From positions 186,001 to 250,000 of the forward strand of contig NZ_CANLKR010000001.1 of assembly GCF_947491715.1 (NCBI RefSeq): a stretch of DNA of 64,000 nucleotides, read 5' to 3'. Source of the DNA: an uncultured Shewanella sp. GTDB taxonomy: Bacteria; Pseudomonadota; Gammaproteobacteria; Enterobacterales; Shewanellaceae. The position numbers were made by a program, and so were the translations under genes. Below, piece after piece: positions 40,108 to 48,620 of the stretch (positions are counted from its first letter, which is position 1; every line of letters begins with the position of its first letter). The notes under the pieces were generated by a model. The model did no database searches. It saw only the letters and a list, made by a program, of their open reading frames with translations, and was not told where the DNA came from.

Positions 40108-40875
40108 GTGGATTTAGCAACATTAATTGGCTTGATTGGCGCGTTTGTTTTTGTCGTGATTGCAATGACAAATAGTGGCGGGTTAGAGATTTTTTTTAGT
40201 GTGCCTTCCATCTTAATTGTGGTGTTAGGCTCCTTATTTGTAGTGATGATTAAATACAACTTAAAACAGTTTTTTGGCGCGGCAAAAATTGCGTTTAAAG
40301 CCTTTATGTTTAAGTTAGATACGCCTGATGATCTCATTGAACAAGTGGTGGTCATGGCTGATGCAGCCAGAAAAGGGGGGTTTCTCGCTCTAGAAGAAGC
40401 GCAAATCAATAACAGCTTTTTACAGAAAGCCGTTGATATGCTTGTCGATGGACATGACAGTGAAGTGGTGCGAGATGCCCTTGAAAAAGATATTGCTTTA
40501 ACGGAGCAGCGGCATAAATTGGGCATAGGGATTTTTCGAGCCTTTGGGGATGTGGCACCCGCAATGGGTATGATAGGCACCTTAATTGGTTTAGTAGGCA
40601 TGTTATCCAATATGGATGACCCAAAATCTATCGGTCCTGCTATGGCTGTGGCCTTGTTAACCACCTTATATGGCGCAGTGCTAGCTAATATGGTAGCTAT
40701 TCCCATTGCGGATAAATTGTCCTTAAGAATGACAGAGGAAATGCTCAATCGGCATTTGATCATGGATGCCGTTCTTGCTATTCAAGATGGGCAGAACCCG
40801 AGAGTGATAGAGAGTTTCTTGAAAAACTACTTATCAGAGAAGCATCGTACCATCAATACCATGGATGGTAACTAA
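40108..40875 (+). CDS. pomA: Flagellar motor stator protein PomA (sodium type)
   Basis: Inner-membrane stator subunit that forms the ion channel with PomB and contacts FliG. 255 residues, four transmembrane helices, with the large cytoplasmic loop between helices 2 and 3. MotA/TolQ/ExbB signature AFGDVAPAMGMIGTLIGLVGML and the FliG-contact Arg/Glu residues in the loop (MADAARKGGFLALEEAQ) are present. The length (PomA 253) and the shape of its partner indicate the sodium type rather than the longer E. coli MotA. Start is GTG 40108 with AAGTAAGG upstream. It precedes pomB by 3 bases. Confidence 0.95.
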   Translation: MDLATLIGLIGAFVFVVIAMTNSGGLEIFFSVPSILIVVLGSLFVVMIKYNLKQFFGAAKIAFKAFMFKLDTPDDLIEQVVVMADAARKGGFLALEEAQINNSFLQKAVDMLVDGHDSEVVRDALEKDIALTEQRHKLGIGIFRAFGDVAPAMGMIGTLIGLVGMLSNMDDPKSIGPAMAVALLTTLYGAVLANMVAIPIADKLSLRMTEEMLNRHLIMDAVLAIQDGQNPRVIESFLKNYLSEKHRTINTMDGN

Positions 40876-40878
40876 GTC

Positions 40879-41808
40879 ATGAGAAAGCGCAAAGAAAATT
40901 GTGATTGTCCGCCGCCAGGAGCACCCATGTGGCTGGCGACTTTTGCTGATCTCATGTCTTTATTGATGTGTTTCTTTGTGTTATTGCTCACTTTTTCTGA
41001 AATGGATGTGATGAAATTCAAGCAAATTGCGGGATCGATGAAATATGCATTCGGTGTGCAAAATCATGTCGATGTTAAAGATATTCCCAAAGGCACGTCA
41101 GTGATAGCGCTTGAATTTCGTCCCGGTCGTCCTGAGAATACGCCGCTGTCAATCATTAATCAGCACACGAGAGAGCCTACAGAGCCTATGCTGACGTTTC
41201 AAGCCGGTGATGATGACACTGTGGGAGGCATACAAGCACAAAAAGGCAAGCTTCGTGGGGGACAAGCTTCCACATCGGCGGTGGAAGCGAGCCAAGGACA
41301 ATTAACTGCCAGTGAACAGGCGCAAGCAGAGATAAACCAAAAAGTGAAGACAATGGCCCAAGCCCTTCACGAAGAAATTGTCGATGGTGCCATTGAAATT
41401 GAATCTCTGGGACAACAAATCATTATTCGTATTCGTGAAAAGGGGGCTTTCGCCTCGGGGTCGGGTTTTTTACAGCCGCAATTTACTTCTGTTATTCGTC
41501 GTATTGGTGATTTATTAAAAGATGTGCCGGGGATCATCACAGTATCGGGGCACACTGATAATCGCCATATTGCCAATGAACTGTATCAATCCAATTGGGA
41601 TCTCTCCAGCAGCCGCGCCGTAGCCGTGGCACATGAACTCATTCGAGTGAAAGGCTTTGATCAAACTCGTATGAAAGTCATAGGCATGGCCTCAACTCAG
41701 CCGCTGGAAAATAACGATACTCGGCTTAATCGCGCCCGTAACCGCCGAGTGGAAATCGCTATCGAACAAGGTAAGCCGAAACTATCCGATGAGATCAGTG
41801 TGGAGTGA
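40879..41808 (+). CDS. pomB: Flagellar motor stator protein PomB
   Basis: Second stator subunit: one transmembrane helix and a periplasmic peptidoglycan-binding domain. 309 residues. The essential ion-binding aspartate is D24 in MWLATFADLMSLLMCFFVLL, the same number as Vibrio PomB. Residues ~60-150 are a low-complexity linker with GGIQAQKGKLRGGQAS; residues ~190-300 are an OmpA-like domain (ITVSGHTDNRHIA, NWDLSSSRAVAVAHELI, NRARNRRVEIAI). Coupled to pomA. A small hairpin AGTCTTCA/TGAAGACT lies right at the stop. Confidence 0.96.
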   Translation: MRKRKENCDCPPPGAPMWLATFADLMSLLMCFFVLLLTFSEMDVMKFKQIAGSMKYAFGVQNHVDVKDIPKGTSVIALEFRPGRPENTPLSIINQHTREPTEPMLTFQAGDDDTVGGIQAQKGKLRGGQASTSAVEASQGQLTASEQAQAEINQKVKTMAQALHEEIVDGAIEIESLGQQIIIRIREKGAFASGSGFLQPQFTSVIRRIGDLLKDVPGIITVSGHTDNRHIANELYQSNWDLSSSRAVAVAHELIRVKGFDQTRMKVIGMASTQPLENNDTRLNRARNRRVEIAIEQGKPKLSDEISVE

Positions 41809-42500
41809 GTCTTCAAATGAAGACTGTGACATCTATGATTGAGTAAGCGTTGCTAATATAAGGTGTGTGAGTTGTTGGGTGGGCTGTTGTGTGAGTTATT
41901 GGTAATCGTATCCTTAATGTCATTTATTGCTTGCAGTGTGTTTTTTGACTTGGCCTTCAAATAAAGGTGAATGATATTCTCTTATTTGTGCTTGGGGAAT
42001 TGTTGATATGGATATGCTTATTGACTCGTTAAGTCTTCAGTGTACTAATGACTGTCACAGGTTCATTTTGCAGATAATTTGAGTCATTTTCAGTGTTACA
42101 TCCACTGATGGTGCCAATGGTCAAAAGGGAAGTGGAATATAAAAAATCTCGTCTGCTAATCGTTCTAGATTGCGTTTTTAGATCTTTTTTAATAAGGCTA
42201 TTTTTTTTCATCAGGAAACCGAATTTTTTATTGACGGATCATCAATTATATTTTAGTCGAAAAATTCAAAGTCAATTAAACAGAAATTTTACGCACCAAG
42301 TCCTAACTCTTCTACACAAATTTGAAGCACTGTGGACTTTGTTAAAAACCGAGTTGTGAAGGGGGATAAGGTTTTTAGTCTATTATCATTTCCAGTAGAA
42401 TGAGTTGTTCTATATATTATGTGGCATTGTGTGAATTACACTCGATTTATGTCTACATTAATAAGTATAGATATGCCTTTAATTTTATGCTGGAATTGAA
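41809..42500 (+). other. AT-rich accessory gap between pomB and the hydrolase gene
   Basis: 692 bases. Apart from the truncated minus-strand leader at 42029-42211, I see no gene. Open frames on the plus strand here are antisense to that leader and have poor composition. On the minus strand TTGACT, 19 bases, TATAAT lies near 42245-42275, a possible old promoter for the truncated gene. Confidence 0.45.
42029..42211 (-). pseudogene. Truncated Tat-type lipoprotein N-terminus (gene remnant)
   Basis: A 60-residue frame whose first 38 residues form a convincing twin-arginine leader, TISRRDFLYSTSLLTIGTISG, followed by Cys (lipobox TISGC). After the Cys there are only ~22 residues (NTENDSNYLQNEPVTVIS...) before a stop. 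A Tat signal is used for large folded cofactor proteins, so a 22-residue cargo makes no sense; the gene appears cut off. The stretch EPVTVI would suit the first strand of a nucleotide-binding fold (as in FAD enzymes) broken just before its glycine loop, but that is speculation. The remainder of the gene is not found downstream. Confidence 0.6.
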
Positions 42501-43367
42501 ATGCCGTACGGTTCTTATGAAGATCATTATTTTATAACGAGTGATAAAGCGAGATTACACTTCTTGGATAGAGGAGAGGGTCCTTCTCTTGTCATGCTTC
42601 CAGCATTGGGTTTTTCAAGTCAAATTTTCAAATACCAACTTGAACAATTAAGTCAAAAATACCGTGTTTTAGCCTTAGATATGAGAGGTCATCACTTATC
42701 TCAAAAAGTGAGTTATGGATATAATATTGCTCATTTTGCAAGGGATTTATATGAGTTTATCAGACATTTAAAATTGGTTAATGTTAGCTTACTGGGCCAT
42801 AATTTTGGCGCGAGTGTGATTTGTTCTTACTTGGAACAATTTGGTTTTTCTCTATTAGATAAATTGATTTTTATAGATAGATCCGCAGTCCCTTTAATTA
42901 ATCCACTTTGGACCCAAAAAGAGATTAGAAATTATGGGCCAACATCTAATATAAACAGTGTTAAAAGATTGTGTTCTCAAATAAAGTCTAGTCATGAAGA
43001 CTCTTTTGTTAAATTGTTTGTCGATTCAAATGTTGCCTTATCGAATAAAGCAACATTTGAACAAAGAAATTTAGTTATTGAGAGCAGTGGAGCTCTTTCT
43101 CATTCGAATGTATCTATTATTTTATATGACTCTTTTCAACAAGACTGGCGCTCTTTGTTCCGTAAAATAACGATCCCTACTCTATTGATAGGTGGAATAG
43201 GAAGTTTCATACCTTATTCATCATTAATTTGGGCAAGTAAACAAATCTTAAATTCAAAGATCTTTATTTTTGAAGAAGATGAAGGAGGTAAGCATTTTCC
43301 TTTTATTGAAAATGCTCAATATTTTAATCAAATTATTGATACATTCATCCAAGGTCATTTGAGATAA
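42501..43367 (+). CDS. Alpha/beta-hydrolase fold protein lacking the catalytic Ser
   Basis: 288 residues with a clear alpha/beta-hydrolase layout: LHFLDRGEGPSLVMLPALGFSS (strand and oxyanion region), YRVLALDMRGHHLS, then the nucleophile elbow LLGHNFGAS. The elbow should be G-x-S-x-G, but residue 101 is Asn (codon AAT, one base from AGT). At the usual acid position the sequence is LLIGGIGSFIP, where a GxxD is expected, so the Asp also seems lost. The His (H265, GGKHFPFIENA) remains. The gene is visibly AT-rich compared with its neighbours and its codons look foreign. It may be a pseudo-enzyme with a binding role or an inactivated gene. No signal peptide. No close neighbour suggests a pathway. 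Confidence 0.75.
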   Translation: MPYGSYEDHYFITSDKARLHFLDRGEGPSLVMLPALGFSSQIFKYQLEQLSQKYRVLALDMRGHHLSQKVSYGYNIAHFARDLYEFIRHLKLVNVSLLGHNFGASVICSYLEQFGFSLLDKLIFIDRSAVPLINPLWTQKEIRNYGPTSNINSVKRLCSQIKSSHEDSFVKLFVDSNVALSNKATFEQRNLVIESSGALSHSNVSIILYDSFQQDWRSLFRKITIPTLLIGGIGSFIPYSSLIWASKQILNSKIFIFEEDEGGKHFPFIENAQYFNQIIDTFIQGHLR

Positions 43368-43670
43368 TATGGATGGCAATAGTTATTTCTAACGAACGCC
43401 GTGAAAGCTACCGTTAATCCTATGATTTAGGTCTAAAATGGCTCTAACCAGTAGTTTATTATGAGTGAAGAGAGAAAATATTCATGTGTAGAAGGAGCTA
43501 ATTGTTGAATAAGTCGCATGACCACAATAATGACCTTGAACACAGTGGGTTAGCTCATTTGATATTATTTTGTTATTGTATTTCAGTTGTTTGTTGATGT
43601 TTTAACACTAAAATTGTGTTGACTTAGCGTTTTAATCGGATCTCGTTTTTTTTAAAGTAGGTCAGTTATT
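43368..43670 (+). other. Intergenic region, nothing recognised
   Basis: 303 AT-rich bases between the hydrolase-fold gene and the secreted orphan. I see no gene, hairpin or clear promoter. Confidence 0.4.
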
Positions 43671-44723
43671 ATGGCAATCAAAGTGAGTATGTCCAAGTTG
43701 AGAATAATAGGCTTCATTTACTTGGCCTTGGTTATTGGATCAGCGCAGAGCCAAGCTAAGAGTCAACAACAGCTATCTTCTGATGAGCGCAGCGCTATTT
43801 TAGCTCCTCATGCTTGGTTAGGAGTGGCGTTAGCTGACAGGTTTCGGCCTTTGGCTGACTATGATTTTGAACAAGACCCTGATTATCAAAAAGGGGTTAT
43901 CCCTTACTTACAAACGCGAGGCGTGCAAGATCAGGTATTGGCAAGACGGCTCGTTAAAGCGGATTGCTATAATTTAGCACAGGCTTTAAGTGTGTTGTAT
44001 TCTGCGAACCAATATCAATTTTTTAAGCAAGTGCTACCAATGTCATTATTGGAAAAAGTGAGAAACAATGCCCATATTGACCATGTAGGGCGGGAGCTTT
44101 TTGGGCCAATTGATTTTTATTTTAAGGTATTGATGCAACTAAGCCCTCGTTTAGGGCTGAAGCATCATAAGTTACCTTCAGGGGTCAATGTTACAAAGCA
44201 AGGTAATCTATTGTTTCTTTCTACAAGTGTAGTGAAGGAAATTGCTCGCTATAATTCAAATGTTAAGGCTGTGGGAATTGGTCGCATTTATTTTAGTCCA
44301 CTGAAAGGAAATGCCCTTTTGGGAAATTTAGAGCTTTTTCAGTTGGCCGATCTTAATCGTCAATATGCCCAGCCTTATGAAAATACGCTTATTCGTATGG
44401 CAAATCTGTATGTTGATTCTACGCAAGGGCTCTATCCATTTGTAAAAGGCTTTGGTCCTGAAGATCAAGTGAATATTCCTCATCGGTTTCCGATAGGCCA
44501 TTTTGCGATTGAAGTCAATAAAATATCTGTATTAAAAGCCATATTAACTTTGGTTCAACGAGAGAAGCTTGTCCCCATCACATTATTTTCAGATGAAATA
44601 GCTTATAACTCTGGTGATGGTAGCCGTAATTTGAAATTGGTTTTGTCACCGCCGACATTGGCAGCGCAAGCTAAACCCTTTTTTAACCGCATTATTGAAT
44701 TCGTGCAATATTCATCAAAATAA
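43671..44723 (+). CDS. Secreted protein of unknown function
   Basis: 350 residues, not recognised. An N-terminal signal peptide is clear (hydrophobic GFIYLALVIGSAQSQA, cleavage probably after A29); the start could be ATG 43671 or 43689. The mature part is mixed alpha/beta with no internal repeats or membrane segments, a single Cys in KADCYNLAQAL and conspicuous short motifs APHAWLGVALADRFRPLADYDF, LFGPIDFYFKVLMQLSPRLGL and FPIGHFAIEVNKI. It looks like a real gene by its length and composition and precedes thiI by 115 bases, but thiI has its own promoter. It lies in the accessory zone between pomB and thiI. Confidence 0.7.
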   Translation: MAIKVSMSKLRIIGFIYLALVIGSAQSQAKSQQQLSSDERSAILAPHAWLGVALADRFRPLADYDFEQDPDYQKGVIPYLQTRGVQDQVLARRLVKADCYNLAQALSVLYSANQYQFFKQVLPMSLLEKVRNNAHIDHVGRELFGPIDFYFKVLMQLSPRLGLKHHKLPSGVNVTKQGNLLFLSTSVVKEIARYNSNVKAVGIGRIYFSPLKGNALLGNLELFQLADLNRQYAQPYENTLIRMANLYVDSTQGLYPFVKGFGPEDQVNIPHRFPIGHFAIEVNKISVLKAILTLVQREKLVPITLFSDEIAYNSGDGSRNLKLVLSPPTLAAQAKPFFNRIIEFVQYSSK

Positions 44724-44785
44724 GTCTTGTGGTATGGATTAAAGGGGATTTTGTTTTTCTGTTACTATATCGGCTAAACGCGCTA

Positions 44786-44794
44786 TGCTATAAT
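44786..44794 (+). promoter_or_regulatory. Extended -10 promoter of thiI
   Basis: TGCTATAAT is a perfect extended -10 element, 45 bases before the thiI start; the -35 region is poor, as allowed for extended -10 promoters. A GC-rich CCCGCTCCG follows. Confidence 0.55.
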
Positions 44795-44838
44795 CCCGCT
44801 CCGTTTATTGACCCTTAATCTCTTCGTTCGGAACGCCC

Positions 44839-46293
44839 ATGAAATTTATCGTAAAACTGTTTCCTGAAATCATGATGAAAAGCAAGCCGGTAAGAATGCG
44901 CTTTACCAAAATGCTGGAAACCAATATAAGAAATGTCCTTAAAAATGTTGACGAAAGTGCTAAGGTACAGCGTCAGTGGGACAAAATCATGATCATGGTG
45001 CCTGACGACAGAGCAGATTTAATAGAGGCCTTTGGTGAGCGTTTAGCGTGCATTCCGGGCATAGCGCATATCTTACAAGTGAACGTCAGTACCTTTGAGT
45101 CTATCGATGATATTTATCAGCAAACGTTAGTGGCTTATAAAGATGAGTTGGCGGGTAAAACGTTTTGCGTTCGAGTAAAACGTGCTGGTAAGCATGACTT
45201 TAATTCGATTGAAGTCGAGCGTTATGTGGGCGGCGGACTCAATCAGTTTACGGATGCAGTCGGTGTGAAATTAAAGGGGCCAGATCTTACGGTTAACCTT
45301 GAAATTGATCAAGACCAGCTTTATCTCGTGGATAAGCGTATTCAAGGGTTGGGCGGCTTTCCCATGGCGACCCAAGAAGATGTGTTGTCGCTCATATCCG
45401 GTGGTTTTGACTCAGGAGTCTCGAGTTATCAATTCATTAAACGTGGTTCACGGACGCATTTTTGTTTCTTTAATTTAGGCGGCGATCAGCACGAAATCGG
45501 CGTAAAGCAAGTAGCTTACCATTTATGGAAGAAGTACGGTGAATCCCATAAGGTGAAGTTTATCTCCGTGCCTTTCGACCCTGTTGTGCAAGAGTTATTA
45601 GAGCGAGTCGATAATGGTCAGATGGGCGTTATTCTGAAGCGGATGATGATGCGAACAGCGGCGAAAGTGGCTGAGCGTATGGGTATTCAAGCATTAGTGA
45701 CAGGGGAAGCCATGGGCCAAGTGTCTAGCCAAACCTTGACCAATTTGAATGTTATCGATAGGTGCACAGAGCAACTGATTTTACGCCCCTTGATTGCGAT
45801 GGATAAACAAGACATCATAGATATTAGCCGTGAGATTGGCACAGAAGATTTCGCCAAATCTATTCCTGAATATTGTGGCGTGATCTCTCAAAAGCCTACG
45901 GTGAAAGCGGTTTTGTCTAAGATTGAAAAAGAAGAAGCAAAATTCTCTGAGGATCTCATCGAAAGGGTCTTGGCCGAATCTAAGGTGATTAGCATTAAGG
46001 ACATCGCGACTGAAATGGATCAACAGATCACTGAAACGGCAACTGTAGATGCCATTAATCAAGGTGAAGTGGTGATTGATGTCCGTGCGCCGGAAGAAGA
46101 AGAGCTCTCGCCGTTAACGCTTGATGGCATCGAAGTGAAAAAAGTGCCATTTTACAAGCTCGCCACGCAATTTGGCGATTTTGATAAAGAAAAAACGTAT
46201 CTTTTATATTGTGACCGTGGGGTCATGAGTAAACTGCAGACCTTGTATTTGCAAGAGCAAGGCTACACTAATGTGAAGGTTTACCGCCCTTAA
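44839..46293 (+). CDS. thiI: tRNA 4-thiouridine synthase / thiamine sulfurtransferase ThiI
   Basis: Transfers sulfur to U8 of tRNA and to ThiS for thiazole synthesis. 484 residues (E. coli 482). N-terminal ferredoxin-like and THUMP domains (to ~165), PP-loop ATPase motif SGGFDSG (187-193), and a C-terminal rhodanese domain (~400-484). The two working cysteines are both present: C346 (PEYCGVIS, resolving) and C458 ([10 protein letters not shown], persulfide). This is the long gammaproteobacterial form. Monocistronic, with its own promoter and terminator. Confidence 0.97.
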   Translation: MKFIVKLFPEIMMKSKPVRMRFTKMLETNIRNVLKNVDESAKVQRQWDKIMIMVPDDRADLIEAFGERLACIPGIAHILQVNVSTFESIDDIYQQTLVAYKDELAGKTFCVRVKRAGKHDFNSIEVERYVGGGLNQFTDAVGVKLKGPDLTVNLEIDQDQLYLVDKRIQGLGGFPMATQEDVLSLISGGFDSGVSSYQFIKRGSRTHFCFFNLGGDQHEIGVKQVAYHLWKKYGESHKVKFISVPFDPVVQELLERVDNGQMGVILKRMMMRTAAKVAERMGIQALVTGEAMGQVSSQTLTNLNVIDRCTEQLILRPLIAMDKQDIIDISREIGTEDFAKSIPEYCGVISQKPTVKAVLSKIEKEEAKFSEDLIERVLAESKVISIKDIATEMDQQITETATVDAINQGEVVIDVRAPEEEELSPLTLDGIEVKKVPFYKLATQFGDFDKEKTYLLYCDRGVMSKLQTLYLQEQGYTNVKVYRP

Positions 46294-46317
46294 GCAATAC
46301 CGCAATAGATAAAATAC

Positions 46318-46350
46318 AAAGGCTATTATATTGAATATAATGGCCTTTTT
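46318..46350 (+). terminator. Intrinsic terminator of thiI
   Basis: AAAGGC(T)ATTATAT paired with ATATAAT(G)GCCTTT and followed by T residues, 25 bases after thiI; symmetric enough to serve the convergent beta-helix gene as well. Confidence 0.8.
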
Positions 46351-46380
46351 TAATGCTGTTTTTAGAATGCCCGTTAACTT

Positions 46381-47592
46381 TTAATAAACATAACGCTGGC
46401 AGCTTGAGTCGTAGGTCATGTTGCTTGGGCTCAACATTGAAGGGGTTAATGTGGCACCGAAATGAAATTGACTCACTCGCTTGTTGCCATAGGTGCTTGG
46501 CACATTGAGATAAGCATCTTCCAATCTTAATCCAAAGCGTAAATAAGCGGTTGGATCTCGATTTAAAAACTGGTTATAGCGAACAAGGTTATTTTGGGCG
46601 TTATCATTATTGTCAGTTGAGCTTGTGCCGGGTAAATTTGCATCGCTATCATCTTCGCAGTAATTTTTATTGCCATTGCGCGCGCTGATATAAATAGCGG
46701 GGTTATTGCCTGTGTATTGATCATAATAAAAGTAATTATGCTCTATGATGTTGTGACTCGGTGTTTGATGCCTTACCGTACCTCCTTGACCGCAATTACG
46801 ATAAAGGTAAATTCCACCATGATTGATAGCAGAAAACAAATTGCCACTCACAGTATTAAAGGCTGAGCCATCAAGGGCCATTACCTCTCGTGGGCCACTG
46901 GCATGAAATTGATTATTTAAAATATGATTATAATTGGATTCTGCATCAAGGTATAAGGCAACGGAACTGGAGCTACCTTGAATATTAGAATGTTGAAAGG
47001 TGACATGGTGAACACCGGGGGCAATATATAAAGGGGTACGAACAATGGATTCAATAGTGAGATTATTTAGCATAATATGGTGGGGAGCGGCATCATTGGC
47101 TCGTTGAGTATGCCCGAGGGTTTGTGAAGAGGCGTTGACATTTTGTGCTTCGCCATTTTTTCCCATGCCGATAATACGAATATTGCCTTTAATATGGCAA
47201 TTTTCGACAGTAATGTTCTCAGGAGCGGACCATGTGCTATCGGATAATTTAACTGATTGGATGGTTATTGTATTGTCTGAATGAGCAAAGATCCCCGCTG
47301 CTATGCCCGAATTCATATCGATGAGACCATGATTGCAATTGAGTTGAACACCAGAGGCTGCTTCACCTTGAATGATGATTTTTTTGGTTAGGATATCAGT
47401 CGCAGATAAAGATAAGTGACAGGATAAATAAACGGTGTGGTTTTGTAAGGTGGCAGGCGCAAGAATGTCCGCTTTTTCTACGATGCTGCAAGTGTCTAAG
47501 TTATTTTTTATGCTCCCCTGTGCGGAATAGGAAAAGATATAGGGGGGAAGGACTAATAAAAAACGTAAGAATAAGGCAGTGGATTTGTGCAT
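46381..47592 (-). CDS. Secreted right-handed beta-helix repeat protein
   Basis: 403 residues from ATG 47592, which has AAAAGGA at good spacing; a TTG two codons earlier is open but less likely. Signal peptide ends near YSAQG (~27). The rest is a parallel beta-helix of PbH1-type coils: repeated short strands and N-ladders such as ITVENCHIKGNIRIIG, HHVTFQHSNIQGSSS, NHILNNQFHASGPREVM, NTVSGNLFSAINHGG and NIIEHNYFYYDQ. Such folds occur in polysaccharide lyases and surface adhesins; catalytic residues cannot be assigned here. Cysteine pairs near both ends suggest disulfides. Specific substrate unknown. Confidence 0.8.
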   Translation of the reverse strand: MHKSTALFLRFLLVLPPYIFSYSAQGSIKNNLDTCSIVEKADILAPATLQNHTVYLSCHLSLSATDILTKKIIIQGEAASGVQLNCNHGLIDMNSGIAAGIFAHSDNTITIQSVKLSDSTWSAPENITVENCHIKGNIRIIGMGKNGEAQNVNASSQTLGHTQRANDAAPHHIMLNNLTIESIVRTPLYIAPGVHHVTFQHSNIQGSSSSVALYLDAESNYNHILNNQFHASGPREVMALDGSAFNTVSGNLFSAINHGGIYLYRNCGQGGTVRHQTPSHNIIEHNYFYYDQYTGNNPAIYISARNGNKNYCEDDSDANLPGTSSTDNNDNAQNNLVRYNQFLNRDPTAYLRFGLRLEDAYLNVPSTYGNKRVSQFHFGATLTPSMLSPSNMTYDSSCQRYVY

Positions 47593-47645
47593 AATCAATC
47601 CTTTTTATAAGATATGATACTGCAATATTCATAGGTGTTATCGAG

Positions 47646-47687
47646 TCACGCCAATCACCTTTTATTAGAGCGTTTGGCGTGATTGGC
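47646..47687 (-). other. Two overlapping alternative stems between the FMN reductase and beta-helix genes
   Basis: TCACGCCAA (47646-47654) can pair with TTGGCGTGA (47674-47682), while the overlapping GCCAATCAC (47650-47658) can pair with GTGATTGGC (47679-47687). The two helices are mutually exclusive. It lies just after the FMN reductase gene on the minus strand; no T-run. Confidence 0.5.
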
Positions 47688-47702
47688 TAGCATAGTTTAA
47701 CG

Positions 47703-48293
47703 CTATTCGACGGGAGACAGTGGCTCCGTATTCATCTCTTCATTATTGATGACTTCATTGAAAATATCAAAACAGAGTTGCTCTACTGCAACTTGAAGCT
47801 CTGCATTTATTTCTCTGTTATTGATGATATTATTTGAAACATCAAAATTATCAAAAAAACGGGGAATAGATAAATACGCTTTAACATCTGCTGCAAAAAA
47901 GGGCGCAGAATGTAAGGCTGACTTCATCACGCTGGCAGCGCCTCCCGGTCCAGGTGAGGTGGAAAGTAATAAAGTGGGTTTGTTTTGAAACACTTTATTG
48001 TTGATTCGAGAAAGCCAATCAAAGAGGTTTTTGTAGGCAGCAGTGTAAGATCCATTATGTTCAGCAAAGGAAATGATAAGTTTATCAGCAGTGGTAATTT
48101 TATTAAAAAAAGCTTGGGCGAGTGCAGGGTGACCCAAGTCTTCTTCTCTATCGACACTAAAAATAGGGAGCTCATAATCATTTAAGTCGACGATTTCAAT
48201 GTTGGCATTTGGTATTAAACTGCAGGCATAAGTGACGAGTTTTTTATTGATGGATTGACGACTAGTACTGGCAGCAAACGCAAAGATTTTCAT
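47703..48293 (-). CDS. NADPH-dependent FMN reductase (flavodoxin-like)
   Basis: Cytoplasmic flavin-dependent NAD(P)H oxidoreductase, 196 residues from ATG 48293 (MKIFAFAASTSRQSINKK); upstream in-frame Met codons have no ribosome site. The FMN phosphate loop is ASTSRQSINKKL, the flavin-ring loop is SFAEHNGSYTAAYKNLFDWLSR (usually P-E-Y-N; here A-E-H-N), and the third loop is LLSTSPGPGGAAS. This is the SsuE/ArsH/YieF-type fold; the substrate is unknown. The acidic C-terminus (FNEVINNEEMNTEPLSPVE) is longer than usual. Confidence 0.85.
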   Translation of the reverse strand: MKIFAFAASTSRQSINKKLVTYACSLIPNANIEIVDLNDYELPIFSVDREEDLGHPALAQAFFNKITTADKLIISFAEHNGSYTAAYKNLFDWLSRINNKVFQNKPTLLLSTSPGPGGAASVMKSALHSAPFFAADVKAYLSIPRFFDNFDVSNNIINNREINAELQVAVEQLCFDIFNEVINNEEMNTEPLSPVE

Positions 48294-48350
48294 TGTTGTT
48301 CTCATTATTGTTGTAAGGTGAAGGGGTTTCACTTGGGGGGAGTTTTTGCC

Positions 48351-48620
48351 TCAAGTGATGTTTTCAAAATGACATGAAAAATGACGTAACATTTTAGGTT
48401 GTTTGGTGATCTTTAGCCCTGTATAGCTATGCCGTATCTTCCACACTTTTTTAATAACTTCAATAATATAATCGAAATGATTTTGTGTGTAAACTTGCCT
48501 TGGAAAAGCTAATGGTATTCGCTCATCTTTTGAAATGATGTGGATGGGCTCTGTCATTTTTATACGAAAAGGCTCAATAATGGTGCGCATAACTCTGTTC
48601 TGTCTTACATTCCAAGTCAT
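48351..48620 (-). pseudogene. Collapsed tryptophanase / tyrosine phenol-lyase gene (both ends joined in frame)
   Basis: An 89-codon frame. Its N-terminal part, RTIIEPFRIKMTEPIHI with SKDERI, matches the extreme N-terminus of the tryptophanase/tyrosine phenol-lyase family; the next residues, FPRQVYTQNHFDYIIEV, and the tail GLKITKQPKMLRHFSCHFENI match the extreme C-terminus of the same family (TnaA ...IPRATYTQTHMDFIIEA... and EPKVLRHFTAKLKEV). About 370-380 residues, including the PLP lysine, are missing between KDERI and PLAFPR, with the frame kept. It cannot be an active lyase. The likely native start is ATG 48590. A second fragment resembling its start (MLIRTIIEP) is readable at about 48698-48672 on the same strand. 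Confidence 0.75.

Noticed and set aside
40035..40763. 242-codon minus-strand open frame
   Set aside because: Long but antisense to pomA, whose product is unmistakable; a mirror of its codon bias.
42093..42359. 88-codon plus-strand open frame
   Set aside because: It is antisense to the Tat leader remnant, begins without a ribosome site and has low-complexity Phe/Leu content.
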